In this document: positions 1 to 6,368 of the stretch, piece after piece
Position numbering within the stretch: position 1 is the stretch's first letter
Layout of the letters: each line of letters starts with the position of its first letter
Source: UBA2112 sp964488555
GTDB taxonomy: Bacteria; Patescibacteriota; Saccharimonadia; Saccharimonadales; Saccharimonadaceae
Assembly: GCA_964488555.1 (NCBI GenBank)
Contig: CAZAUF010000002.1
Span: forward strand, 123,152 to 187,151
Length of the DNA stretch: 64,000 nt
Direction of reading: 5' to 3'
Position numbers and translations under genes: made by a program
Notes under the pieces: model-generated
Told to the model about the DNA's origin: nothing
Seen by the model: the letters and a program-made list of their open reading frames with translations, nothing else
Database searches by the model: none

Positions 1-1
1 T

Positions 2-661
2 ACCCTTGAAAATCGCGATGAGGCACTCATCGCTACCTATGCGGTCATGCAGGAGCGAGGTGACGGCATCTTGGACAAGCTGCCTCTTTGGCGCAAAGCG
101 CGCCTCGTGCAGTCACTTGGTAAATGCGCCACAGTACTAGAGAAACCGACTGAGTACAGGGGAGACGACGCCGAAACGATCGCCCAGTCGTTGCGTCGTT
201 TCGCCGAAACAGACACATCTCAACTTATACGTTCAGAATCAGCGGGCTTTAGGGATCGCGCAGCCCAGCTTGCAGCCGACCTGCTGCCCGACGCTGAAAG
301 GGCACAATCTGTCGACGAGACAGCACGCGAGCTGATGGTTGCAGGTCACTTAGTCACGTGGAAGTATGACTATGAGCAGCACGCAGCCATCTTTTACGCT
401 CCCAACGATCTGGAGGATACTTCAGCACTACCCGCGCACGTCGCTGGTGTTCCTGTCATCATCGAGCGGATGGCACGTCCCGACACCGCCGGCTATCGTG
501 GGCCGGGCATTAAAATGCCGTACATCCGCTACGATTGGCAGAGTGACGCCATGGCTCATGACCTCGAAAACTACACCGCATACGCTTGGCGTACGGCACG
601 AGCAGAAGTCGAAGCCGAGCGAAAAGACAGAATTTACAGAGCGCTTCGCTGTTCCGTGTAG
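2..661 (+). CDS. Hypothetical protein, 5' end outside the window
   Basis: An open frame runs from the left edge to a TAG stop. The first ATG is at 47, but the same frame is open upstream of it (TLENRDEAL... before that Met), so the gene probably starts before the window. About 219 residues are visible. The protein is soluble, rich in Ala, Arg and Glu, with no signal peptide or membrane span. I recognise no family. Its stop lies 5 nt from the stop of the convergent gene at 667, so the two are packed tail to tail. The C-terminal stretch is helical and highly charged (AEVEAERKDR). Function unknown. Confidence 0.75.
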   Translation, partial: TLENRDEALIATYAVMQERGDGILDKLPLWRKARLVQSLGKCATVLEKPTEYRGDDAETIAQSLRRFAETDTSQLIRSESAGFRDRAAQLAADLLPDAERAQSVDETARELMVAGHLVTWKYDYEQHAAIFYAPNDLEDTSALPAHVAGVPVIIERMARPDTAGYRGPGIKMPYIRYDWQSDAMAHDLENYTAYAWRTARAEVEAERKDRIYRALRCSV

Positions 662-666
662 CCTCA

Positions 667-1029
667 TTAGCCCTGAGGAGGGAAGTCGGCTCTGTCCATT
701 TCCTTGTTGAGTTCACGGCGCTCATCCTGCAGCGCAGAGAAATACGCCACTCTTTTGGCATCGGGCAACATATTGGCCCGAAGGTTTATGCTGTCGCGCC
801 TGTCTGCTAGCAGCAGGTAGTCATCTGCTAGATCATCTATGGCACGTTCATCGTGATCGCTGATAAAGTTTAGCCGAGCCGCAGCCTTTGCAAGCGCGTT
901 GATGTTTCCAGCCTTAAACTCAACCGCCACCCGTTTGTCAAAGTCACCCTCTTCGATTCCGAGCGCCATCCACACAAGCGGGTCGGCGTCATCGATTTTG
1001 TAATTACTTGTCCTGCGATCAGGGTTCAT
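667..1029 (-). CDS. Hypothetical 120-aa soluble protein
   Basis: The ATG at 1029 is chosen over an upstream Met at 1089 because a promoter lies between them: -35 TTGCAT (1063-1068), 17-nt spacer, -10 TAGAAT (1040-1045), ending only 10 nt before the ATG. No Shine-Dalgarno is visible, so the mRNA should be leaderless or nearly so. The protein begins MNPDRRTSNYK and is charged and mostly helical, with an Arg/Asp-rich C-terminal half (DERRELNKEMDR). It has no membrane segment or signal peptide. I do not recognise it. It converges on the gene at 2-661. Confidence 0.7.
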   Translation of the reverse strand: MNPDRRTSNYKIDDADPLVWMALGIEEGDFDKRVAVEFKAGNINALAKAAARLNFISDHDERAIDDLADDYLLLADRRDSINLRANMLPDAKRVAYFSALQDERRELNKEMDRADFPPQG

Positions 1030-1039
1030 AGGTGAGTAT

Positions 1040-1068
1040 ATTCTAGCATAAATAGTATGAAAATGCAA
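1040..1068 (-). promoter_or_regulatory. Promoter for the gene at 667-1029
   Basis: Reading the minus strand: TTGCAT at 1068-1063, a 17-nt spacer and TAGAAT at 1045-1040, with TGC just before the -10 (extended -10). The expected start of transcription falls within about 4 nt of the ATG at 1029. Confidence 0.7.
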
Positions 1069-1090
1069 TCGTTTGATACCGTATACCACG

Positions 1091-1117
1091 TAAAACGCCT
1101 CACCGATCGGTGAGGCG
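1091..1117 (-). terminator. Rho-independent terminator after tRNA-Arg
   Basis: A perfect 9-bp stem (CGCCTCACC / GGTGAGGCG) with a GATC loop is followed on the minus strand by TTTTA. It starts 8 nt past the tRNA CCA end. Confidence 0.85.
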
Positions 1118-1124
1118 ATTTACT

Positions 1125-1201
1125 TGGTACACCCGACAGGATTCGAACCTATGGCCTTTGGCTCCGCAAGCCAACGCTCTATCCAGCTGAGCTACGGGTG
1201 C
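1125..1201 (-). tRNA. tRNA-Arg (anticodon GCG)
   Basis: The minus strand folds as a full cloverleaf: acceptor GCACCCG / CGGGTGT, D stem GCTC/GAGC, anticodon stem TTGGC/GCCAA with loop TTGCGGA (anticodon GCG, reading CGC), and a T arm with TTCGAAT. Discriminator A and the CCA end are encoded. A terminator follows. Its promoter sits about 150 nt upstream (1352-1380), an unusually long leader. Confidence 0.95.
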
Positions 1202-1351
1202 TCGTCGGAACTCACTACACTTGGTCGACTTACTTCGTAAATCTCTCTTGTTCCGTTGTTCCTCCTCTCGTCTGTTCAAACAGCGCAAAAACAAGTGTTG
1301 CGCTTGGTTTGACCAGCCGTGCCAGGCTACGCCTGGATTAGGCACCAGATA

Positions 1352-1380
1352 AGTGTACCATATATTTACAGGGGTGACAA
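1352..1380 (-). promoter_or_regulatory. Probable promoter of tRNA-Arg, with a long leader
   Basis: On the minus strand TTGTCA (1380-1375), a 17-nt spacer and TACACT (1357-1352) preceded by TGG. No gene start follows before the tRNA at 1201, so transcription from here would produce a leader of about 150 nt. The leader can form small hairpins: CCAGGC/GCCTGG near 1322-1336, and GCGCAA/TTGCGC near 1285-1305. Confidence 0.6.
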
Positions 1381-1412
1381 GCCAAAGGTGTTGAGAGAAT
1401 GCTGGATTTGCA

Positions 1413-2096
1413 CTAAAGACGGAGGAGTCGCACGATGCGATCCACCGCATCCAAATGAAGATCTCTCATGGGGAGACGAGAACCGAGGACATCGACAATT
1501 GCTTCGCCAGACTCCTCGGGGAAGTAGACGGTAATTCCTGGCTGGAAGCGTTGTACAGGGATAAGCATGACAGAAAATTCCTCGCCATCTCGAATAACCC
1601 CAAATGACTTGAACGCCGAAAATTTGTGGAGCGTGTTGTCGATCATCAGACCGTCATCGGTAAGCGCGTAGGTCAGTTGACGTGGCGGACGACGCGTATA
1701 CACGATCACCACCAGTGCGATAACCCCGAGCAGAACCGCAAATGACCATGAATTCATGAGAAAAATCGACACCGCACCAAGTCCTATGACAATAATCGCA
1801 AAAAGTATGAACCAAAGCGCGCCCTTCTCTTGGTGAATATACTCTTGCGCGACCCAGGTGACCGTCTCTCCAGCCAGCTCACCGCCCTCATCTTCAAGTT
1901 CTTGCTCTTCGAATTGATCCGCAAGAGGCTGTGGCTGCTGAGGTACTGCGCCTGGAGTCGGCTCATCCAGTGCTGCTTGCAGTGCAGCGGGATCGACAGT
2001 TGGAGCAGGCTGCTGCGGCAGGGGAGTAACAGGTTGTGGCTGAGCAGACTGATTCTGATCAGGCTGGTAGTACCCCTGCTGGTCGTTCGGTTGCAT
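1413..2096 (-). CDS. Two-span membrane protein with Pro/Gln-rich N-terminus
   Basis: The start is the ATG at 2096, not the upstream Met at 2177, because an extended -10 (TGG TATACT, 2108-2103) lies 6 nt before it; the mRNA is predicted leaderless. The 227-aa protein has a disordered Pro/Gln-rich cytosolic part (1-75), a hairpin of two close membrane spans (about 103-147), and a C-terminal soluble domain with beta-rich character and an Asp/Arg-rich end. This two-span plus soluble-domain layout resembles bacterial PH-domain membrane proteins, but I cannot assign it. The Pro/Gln-rich head recurs in genes at 8800 and 19041 in this window. Confidence 0.8.
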   Translation of the reverse strand: MQPNDQQGYYQPDQNQSAQPQPVTPLPQQPAPTVDPAALQAALDEPTPGAVPQQPQPLADQFEEQELEDEGGELAGETVTWVAQEYIHQEKGALWFILFAIIVIGLGAVSIFLMNSWSFAVLLGVIALVVIVYTRRPPRQLTYALTDDGLMIDNTLHKFSAFKSFGVIRDGEEFSVMLIPVQRFQPGITVYFPEESGEAIVDVLGSRLPMRDLHLDAVDRIVRLLRL

Positions 2097-2102
2097 GGTA
2101 AC

Positions 2103-2111
2103 AGTATACCA
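2103..2111 (-). promoter_or_regulatory. Extended -10 promoter, leaderless start
   Basis: TGG TATACT on the minus strand, ending exactly 6 nt before the ATG at 2096. No good -35 is seen; the extended -10 may replace it. Confidence 0.65.
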
Positions 2112-2180
2112 TGAGCGTTGTAGAAAAAAATATCGATCAGCTAACAATTTCTTGCAAAATATGACAAGTATGAGCAAAAC

Positions 2181-2200
2181 AAAAAAGACCCTTTCGGGTC
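2181..2200 (-). terminator. Terminator after tRNA-Ser(GCT)
   Basis: Stem GACCC / GGGTC with a GAAA tetraloop followed by six T on the minus strand, 10 nt past the tRNA CCA end. Confidence 0.85.
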
Positions 2201-2209
2201 GCTCTTGCT

Positions 2210-2302
2210 TGGCGGAGGAGGGGAGATTCGAACTCCCGCTTCAGGTTTCCCCGAACTAACGATTTAGCAAACCGTCCCCTTCAGCCACTTGGGTACTCCT
2301 CC
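2210..2302 (-). tRNA. tRNA-Ser (anticodon GCT)
   Basis: A class II tRNA with long variable arm. Acceptor GGAGGAG / CTCCTCC, anticodon stem ACGGT/ATCGT with loop TTGCTAA (anticodon GCT, reading AGC/AGU), variable stem around GTTCGGGGAAACCTGAAGC, T arm with TTCGAAT, discriminator G and encoded CCA. Upstream on the same transcript lie partial copies of its own 5' half. Confidence 0.95.
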
Positions 2303-2364
2303 GTATTGTTGGTCGGTGTCGCCACGCGACCACTGCACAAAACCCAAATCTTCCTTACAGTGAC

Positions 2365-2378
2365 GCTGAAGGGGACGG
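2365..2378 (+). repeat. Inverted 14-bp fragment of tRNA-Ser(GCT)
   Basis: GCTGAAGGGGACGG on the plus strand equals the D-arm to anticodon-arm part of the tRNA-Ser gene that reads on the minus strand at 2285-2272. It is therefore an inverted copy, inside the leader of the tRNA transcript. Confidence 0.7.
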
Positions 2379-2408
2379 CATCCGTCCAATGATTTGCGTT
2401 TCACGCAG

Positions 2409-2429
2409 CAGCCACTTGGGTACTCCTCC
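2409..2429 (-). repeat. Direct 21-bp copy of the tRNA-Ser(GCT) 5' end
   Basis: The first 21 nt of the mature tRNA (acceptor 5' strand through the start of the D arm, 2302-2282) are repeated exactly at 2429-2409 in the same orientation, 127 bp upstream. No matching 3' half follows, so this is not a second functional tRNA. Confidence 0.85.
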
Positions 2430-2492
2430 ACACCTGACTGAGAGTTACGTCTTCACGCAGCAGTCACGCTGCCTTTGGCTGTAACTTGGTTG

Positions 2493-2501
2493 ATTATATC
2501 A
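2493..2501 (-). promoter_or_regulatory. Probable promoter of the tRNA-Ser(GCT) transcript
   Basis: TGA TATAAT on the minus strand (2501-2493), a strong extended -10 with no clear -35. Nothing else on this strand lies before the tRNA, giving a leader of about 180 nt that contains the tRNA fragments. Confidence 0.5.
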
Positions 2502-2533
2502 CAGGATTCAGGGGTGGGCTAGTACTAGGGCTA

Positions 2534-2562
2534 TTGACTTTATGCTTATTTTTTGCTATAAT
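2534..2562 (+). promoter_or_regulatory. Consensus promoter of the lone pilin gene, leaderless
   Basis: TTGACT (2534-2539), a 17-nt spacer ending in TGC, then a perfect TATAAT (2557-2562). Exactly 6 nt separate the -10 from the ATG at 2569, so transcription should begin at or next to the start codon. This is the best promoter in the window. Confidence 0.85.
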
Positions 2563-2568
2563 AGTAGC

Positions 2569-2991
2569 ATGAAATGGAAGGTGATATCCTCAATATCGGT
2601 CGTAGCTACTGTTTTGGCACTCAGTATGCTTTTTGGTGCGGATGCGCAGGCAGCCGGTTTCAACCAAGGTATAGGTGACGGTGCCAACGCCGCTCGTGGC
2701 GTCGATCAGGTCACTGATCTCTTTGGTCAAACAGGTACGTTTCGTACTATCACCAACGTCCTGCTCTTTCTCATCGGTGCGATCAGCGTAATCATGCTGA
2801 TTATCGGCGGACTACGCTACGTTATTTCTGGTGGCGACTCGACCGCCGTGCAAAACGCCAAAAATACCATCTTATACGCCATCGTCGGTGTCATCATCGC
2901 CATCATGGCTTACGCCATTGTCGGCTTTATCATCTCGTCATTCTCTGGTGCAGAAGGCGCAGGTGGCGCGATGGCTCCAACCAATACCTAG
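2569..2991 (+). CDS. T4SS pilin-like protein (VirB2/TrbC type)
   Basis: The ATG at 2569 (140 aa) is preferred to an upstream start at 2542 because the latter lies inside the promoter. A signal peptide ends near AQAAG. Two hydrophobic helices follow (about 58-78 and 98-125), separated by a short loop GGDSTAVQNAKNT. This is the pattern of the type IV secretion pilin family common in CPR genomes. It is closest by eye to the gene at 5006-5425, sharing TNVLLFLIGAISVIML and most of the loop. It stands alone, on the opposite strand from the pilin array, with its own consensus promoter and a strong hairpin terminator at 3064, so it may be the major or separately controlled pilin. Confidence 0.85.
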   Translation: MKWKVISSISVVATVLALSMLFGADAQAAGFNQGIGDGANAARGVDQVTDLFGQTGTFRTITNVLLFLIGAISVIMLIIGGLRYVISGGDSTAVQNAKNTILYAIVGVIIAIMAYAIVGFIISSFSGAEGAGGAMAPTNT

Positions 2992-3063
2992 CCAACCCTC
3001 TTAGTACAGACTCAGTGAGCTTCACGTATGCGCTGTCGAGGTGCTACACCAGTCGGAGCAAAG

Positions 3064-3091
3064 AAAAAACAGTCCAGAAGGACTGTTTTTT
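3064..3091. terminator. Bidirectional terminator between pilin gene and tRNA-like remnant
   Basis: Twelve-bp stem AAAAAACAGTCC / GGACTGTTTTTT with loop AGAA. Runs of six A and six T make it work in both directions: for the pilin gene on plus, and for whatever is transcribed from the tRNA side on minus. Confidence 0.85.
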
Positions 3092-3094
3092 CTT

Positions 3095-3112
3095 TGGCGG
3101 AGAGGGAGGGAT
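3095..3112 (-). repeat. 18-bp copy of the tRNA-Ser(TGA) 3' end
   Basis: TGGCGGAGAGGGAGGGAT here equals positions 3271-3288, the 3' end of the functional tRNA-Ser(TGA) including the CCA. It is 176 bp downstream on the tRNA strand and is followed directly by a hairpin terminator, as a real tRNA would be. No 5' acceptor strand is found at the right distance. Confidence 0.8.
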
Positions 3113-3240
3113 ATCGCTCCGTTTCACTCCGCTCCTTCGTTCATTCGCTCAGAAAAATACTTCGTGCTTTTCTTCGCTTCATTCACTACGCCGAACCCCT
3201 TTTGCTTCGCAAAAGCCAGGGTTCAAACCCTACGCAAGAT

Positions 3241-3262
3241 AAAACGAGCCCACAGGGACTCG
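3241..3262 (-). terminator. Terminator after tRNA-Ser(TGA)
   Basis: Minus-strand stem CGAG(T)CCC / GGG(C)TCG followed by TTTTA, about 9 nt past the CCA end. Confidence 0.7.
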
Positions 3263-3270
3263 TCTTATCT

Positions 3271-3360
<90 letters not shown>

Positions 3361-3413
3361 TCGTCAGCACTCATTTCAGATTCTCGGATCAACCGCGAGC
3401 GGTTAATCCTGCC

Positions 3414-3442
3414 ATCTTACATTGTGCTTCCTCTCAAATCAA
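3414..3442 (-). promoter_or_regulatory. Promoter of tRNA-Ser(TGA)
   Basis: On the minus strand TTGATT (3442-3437), 17-nt spacer, TAAGAT (3419-3414). Confidence 0.65.
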
Positions 3443-3528
3443 CAAACAGCTAAAGCTTGGTTTGTCGATTTGGGGCACCGCTAGCGGTGCAATGTCTACA
3501 ATAAAAAAGTCTACCAGATTAACCTCTG

Positions 3529-4197
3529 TTAGTCTACAGGTTGACGGCTGATGGATGACACCCAGACGGTGGTGGCACCGGCATCTCGAAGTGCTTGTGC
3601 TGCATATTGTACGGTCGCGCCGGTCGTCACCACGTCATCGAGTAGCAAATATGTACGACCCGGATCGAGCGTTCGGCGACAGTCGAACGCTCTTTTTGCC
3701 TGTTCTATGCGTTGGCGGCGTCCGGCTCCACGCTGTCGAGTCGACGATACGCGTATCAAATCCGTAGATACTGGCAATCGTCGTGAACGCCCAAATCGCC
3801 GCGCAATAAGCAGCATATGATCGTAGCCACGTTGGCGTATGTGTGTGCTCACGGTCGGAACAGGTATGATAACGGTGTTTTGAGGCAATTCCGGCAATCG
3901 CATATCCAACAGTTCTGCCAATGGCTTATGTGACGCTTGCGCATTAGAAAATTTGTAGTCGTTTATCAGTCGTTCGAGCTGATCACGACGGTCAGCCACA
4001 CACCATGCTCGGGCATACGGTACCGTACATCGTCCACATATGCCATACGTGCCAGCAAGACCCGTCCCACACGCTGCACAAGCCTCAAACGGTTCATTAA
4101 CGATGTCGTATTTACAATTCTCGCATAACAGCGAACCGGCTTCATTGCATCCACAACAGCGGTGAGGGGCCACAAAAGACAGGATGTTATCAATCAT
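3529..4197 (-). CDS. comF: ComF family phosphoribosyltransferase-like protein
   Basis: The 222-aa protein has the ComF layout: an N-terminal zinc-binding part with Cys pairs (about C14-C17, C25-C28, C40-C43, C54-C57) and a C-terminal type I phosphoribosyltransferase fold with the PRPP motif LLLDDVVTTGAT at 184-195. In competent bacteria ComF proteins act in the cytosol during DNA uptake, helping move imported single strands; the enzymatic substrate is not settled. The length is normal. It is divergent from the hsp20 gene. Its own promoter is unclear. Its place beside a pilin and secretion locus fits a role in DNA uptake, but this is context only. Confidence 0.9.
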   Translation of the reverse strand: MIDNILSFVAPHRCCGCNEAGSLLCENCKYDIVNEPFEACAACGTGLAGTYGICGRCTVPYARAWCVADRRDQLERLINDYKFSNAQASHKPLAELLDMRLPELPQNTVIIPVPTVSTHIRQRGYDHMLLIARRFGRSRRLPVSTDLIRVSSTRQRGAGRRQRIEQAKRAFDCRRTLDPGRTYLLLDDVVTTGATVQYAAQALRDAGATTVWVSSISRQPVD

Positions 4198-4228
4198 TGT
4201 GATTTTTACGTTTTTGGTACTCCATCGG

Positions 4229-4257
4229 TTGATTATGCCTTCGCTATTAGTTATACT
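4229..4257 (+). promoter_or_regulatory. Promoter of hsp20
   Basis: TTGATT (4229-4234), 17-nt spacer, TATACT (4252-4257). No CIRCE-type inverted repeat is visible. Unlike most promoters here it yields a leader of about 40 nt that carries a real Shine-Dalgarno (GGAGG, 4294-4298). Confidence 0.7.
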
Positions 4258-4303
4258 GTAGGAGACTATTTGTCAAGAGCCAAGAGTAAAAGTGGAGGAT
4301 ACC

Positions 4304-4762
4304 ATGGCCCGCAAACAAAACGATGATCTGTTGATCGAAGACGAATTGGCCGCCGCATTCCTGAATGACGACGACCTCAGCAGTACTTCTGACGATAGTG
4401 GTGCCGCTCAAAACGACGACCAGGTCGAGGACGATTTTCCTGGACAACTGGCTGTCGATGTCTACGAGTCCGAAGACAAGCTTGTTGTCAAAGCTCGTAC
4501 GGCTGGTGTGAACAAAGATGAGTTGGACGTCAGTATTTCTGATGGCATCCTGACCATCAGCGGTTCACTAAACAGCGGTGACGAAGCAGAAGCAACCAAC
4601 TGGCATATCCAGGAATGCTACTGGGGCGAGTTCAGCCGCACCCTGGCCCTGCCAGTTGCCGTCAAGGAAGACGAAGTCGAGGCTGTCCTAAAAGACGGCG
4701 TTCTGACGATTACCTTTAACAAGGTGAAGCAAGAGCAAGCCAAAAAGATCCAAGTCCTTTAG
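4304..4762 (+). CDS. Small heat shock protein, Hsp20/alpha-crystallin family
   Basis: The ATG at 4304 is 5 nt after GGAGG; an in-frame GTG at 4292 overlaps that site and is unlikely. The 152-aa protein has a strongly acidic N-terminal arm (about 1-45, many Asp/Glu) and a C-terminal alpha-crystallin domain (about 46-145) with AVDVYESEDKLVV, the WGEFSRTLALP strand and the GVLTITFNK signature. Such proteins are ATP-independent holdases in the cytosol that keep unfolded clients soluble. The acidic arm is longer and more charged than usual. A long hairpin terminator follows. Confidence 0.93.
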   Translation: MARKQNDDLLIEDELAAAFLNDDDLSSTSDDSGAAQNDDQVEDDFPGQLAVDVYESEDKLVVKARTAGVNKDELDVSISDGILTISGSLNSGDEAEATNWHIQECYWGEFSRTLALPVAVKEDEVEAVLKDGVLTITFNKVKQEQAKKIQVL

Positions 4763-4776
4763 GGATGACGAGCGAC

Positions 4777-4812
4777 GTAAACACCTGGCAGGCTGCCAGG
4801 TGTTTACTTTTG
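4777..4812 (+). terminator. Terminator of hsp20
   Basis: A nearly perfect 15-bp inverted repeat (GTAAACACCTGGCAG and its complement, 1-nt centre) followed by TTTT. The region 4813-4956 up to the next hairpin holds nothing I can identify. Confidence 0.85.
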
Positions 4813-4956
4813 GCACTCTGCGGCGTCAGCTATTCCGGTGCTCAGTCGCTGTACCTCTTATACAGCTCCTTCCGCTCCTCATAGCTTCCTTGCACAGCGC
4901 TCAAACGCTCACCACCCCCCAATGTGTACGAATACTAGCTTCCACACATGCAATAC

Positions 4957-4986
4957 AAAACTCCGCGCTGGTTGGCGCGGAGTTTT
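4957..4986 (-). terminator. Terminator of the pilin array
   Basis: Stem AAAACTCCGCGC / GCGCGGAGTTTT with a 6-nt loop, 19 nt past the stop of the last pilin gene on the minus strand. Confidence 0.85.
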
Positions 4987-5005
4987 ATGTAAACAGGCTT
5001 ATCGT

Positions 5006-5425
5006 TTAGCCACCTGAGGTGAAGCTGCCGATGACGAAGTTGACGACAGCGTAGGCGAGAATAGCCACGACCACACCGACGATAGCGTACAGAATGGTGT
5101 TCTTGGCGTTCTGAACAGCTGTTGAGTCACCACCGGAGACGACATAGCGGATACCACCTATGATCAGCATGATCACGCTGATAGCACCGATAAGGAAGAG
5201 CAAGACGTTGGTGATAGTGCGGAAGATACCGCCCTGGCCGCCTTCACCGAACAGGCTGGCTGCGTCACCTTGCTGGTCTTTACCCTGTGCAGACTGGGCA
5301 CCGTCGCCGAGCCCCTTGTCAAAAGCCGCATGCGCTGGCGTAGCTTGCGCAAACACGCTGACACCAAGTACCAATGCTGGTACTACTAGTACGGCCGACA
5401 GAAGTTGTTTGATATTTTTCTTCAT
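5006..5425 (-). CDS. T4SS pilin-like protein
   Basis: A 139-aa protein with a signal peptide (to about AHAAF) and two helices around a GGDSTAVQNAKNT loop. It is nearly the same as the lone pilin at 2569 through the hydrophobic part (TITNVLLFLIGAISVIMLIIGG) and shares the KGLGDGAQSAQGKDQ-type N-terminus with it (NQGIGDGANAARGVDQ). The shared core suggests recent duplication. Shine-Dalgarno AAAGG is 8 nt before the ATG. It has its own promoter at 5457-5485 and can be expressed apart from the rest of the array. Family function: the mature two-helix protein polymerises into a pilus or lines the secretion channel. Confidence 0.85.
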   Translation of the reverse strand: MKKNIKQLLSAVLVVPALVLGVSVFAQATPAHAAFDKGLGDGAQSAQGKDQQGDAASLFGEGGQGGIFRTITNVLLFLIGAISVIMLIIGGIRYVVSGGDSTAVQNAKNTILYAIVGVVVAILAYAVVNFVIGSFTSGG

Positions 5426-5456
5426 GTGTGTACCTTTCGTTTGTTACCTTATACTT

Positions 5457-5485
5457 TTTATACCAGATGGTTCATATTTTGTTAA
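5457..5485 (-). promoter_or_regulatory. Internal promoter for the pilin at 5006-5425
   Basis: Minus strand TTAACA (5485-5480), 17-nt spacer ending TGG, TATAAA (5462-5457): an extended -10 with a near-consensus -35, in the gap between two array genes. Confidence 0.65.
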
Positions 5486-5488
5486 GTA

Positions 5489-5875
5489 TTAGTTACCGTT
5501 AAACGCACCGAGTACGAAGTTGACGATAGCATAAGCCAGGATAGCGACAATCAGACCGATCACAGAGTAGAGTATGGTGTCTTTCGCTGCCTTAATACTG
5601 CTTGCCTCACCATTGCTGGTGGTGTAGCGGATACCACCGACGATGATCATGATAACCGCAATTGCACCCAGGATAAACAGCAATATATTGACGATGGTCT
5701 TTATATTGTCCTGCAGGTCTTCGGTATTTGCATCGTTACCACCGACTCCCTGAACACCTTGCGAAATCTCATCAACTGGATTGCTTTGTGCATGGACGGT
5801 TACCGGTACGAGCGGCGCAGCCACGAGACCCATAACCGCTGCAAGGCTCAGTAGTGATGTGCGTACTTTTTTCAT
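5489..5875 (-). CDS. T4SS pilin-like protein
   Basis: A 128-aa protein: signal peptide (to about VHAQS), a short mature linker with DEISQGVQGVGGND, and two helices separated by TTSNGEASSIKAAKDT. The GGIRYTTSNG junction is the hallmark shared by the array. Shine-Dalgarno GGAGGAG precedes the ATG; it lies 11 nt after the stop of the upstream pilin gene, so the two are co-transcribed. Likely a secreted or membrane pilin subunit. Confidence 0.85.
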   Translation of the reverse strand: MKKVRTSLLSLAAVMGLVAAPLVPVTVHAQSNPVDEISQGVQGVGGNDANTEDLQDNIKTIVNILLFILGAIAVIMIIVGGIRYTTSNGEASSIKAAKDTILYSVIGLIVAILAYAIVNFVLGAFNGN

Positions 5876-5886
5876 ATCTCCTCCTA

Positions 5887-6357
5887 TTAGTTTCCTCCTA
5901 GACGCGCCAGGACAAAGTTTACGATTGCATACGCCATGATTGCGACCACGAGGCCGATGACGGCATACATGATCGTATCTTTGGCAGACTTGATACCACT
6001 CGCATCACCGTTGCTCGTCGTATAGCGGATGCCGCCGATGATAATCATGATGACCGCGATGATACCGAGTACAAACAAAATGGTGTTGATGATGTTGGTC
6101 ATAAGTCTATTAAAACCTTCGCCATCATCTTGAGCACCACAGATTTGCTTGCCACTCGCCGTACCAGCTGCGGCACCGTTACAGTTTTGGAATACGTTGA
6201 TACCAGAACCACCAGAAGAACCACCTGCTGCACCACCCGCACCGGGATCGGCAGGAGGCGGAGTTTGAGCACTCACCGGAACAGGAACGAGCAGGGTCGC
6301 GAGACCACCGACAACCATGCCTGCGCTGACTAGTAGAGTAGAGAGGTGTTTTTTCAT
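5887..6357 (-). CDS. T4SS pilin-like protein with Gly-rich linker
   Basis: The 156-aa protein has a signal peptide (to about SAQTP), a Pro/Gly-rich stretch, two Cys (FQNCNG and KQICGA) that could form one disulfide outside the membrane, and the two-helix core with GGIRYTTSNGDASGIKSAK. Shine-Dalgarno GGAG is 6 nt before the ATG. It follows the gene at 6369 after 11 nt. It differs from its neighbours only in the exported N-terminal part, which suggests that part carries the specific role. Confidence 0.85.
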   Translation of the reverse strand: MKKHLSTLLVSAGMVVGGLATLLVPVPVSAQTPPPADPGAGGAAGGSSGGSGINVFQNCNGAAAGTASGKQICGAQDDGEGFNRLMTNIINTILFVLGIIAVIMIIIGGIRYTTSNGDASGIKSAKDTIMYAVIGLVVAIMAYAIVNFVLARLGGN

Positions 6358-6368
6358 AGATATCTCCG

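Noticed and set aside
3195..3240. GGGTTTGAACCC palindrome as the T arm of another tRNA on the minus strand
   Set aside because: No acceptor, D or anticodon stem can be built around it; kept only as part of the tRNA-Ser remnant region.
3445..3530. Rho-independent terminator of comF near 3505-3530
   Set aside because: The stem has a mismatch and the T-run lies about 9 nt beyond it, so the case is too weak to list.
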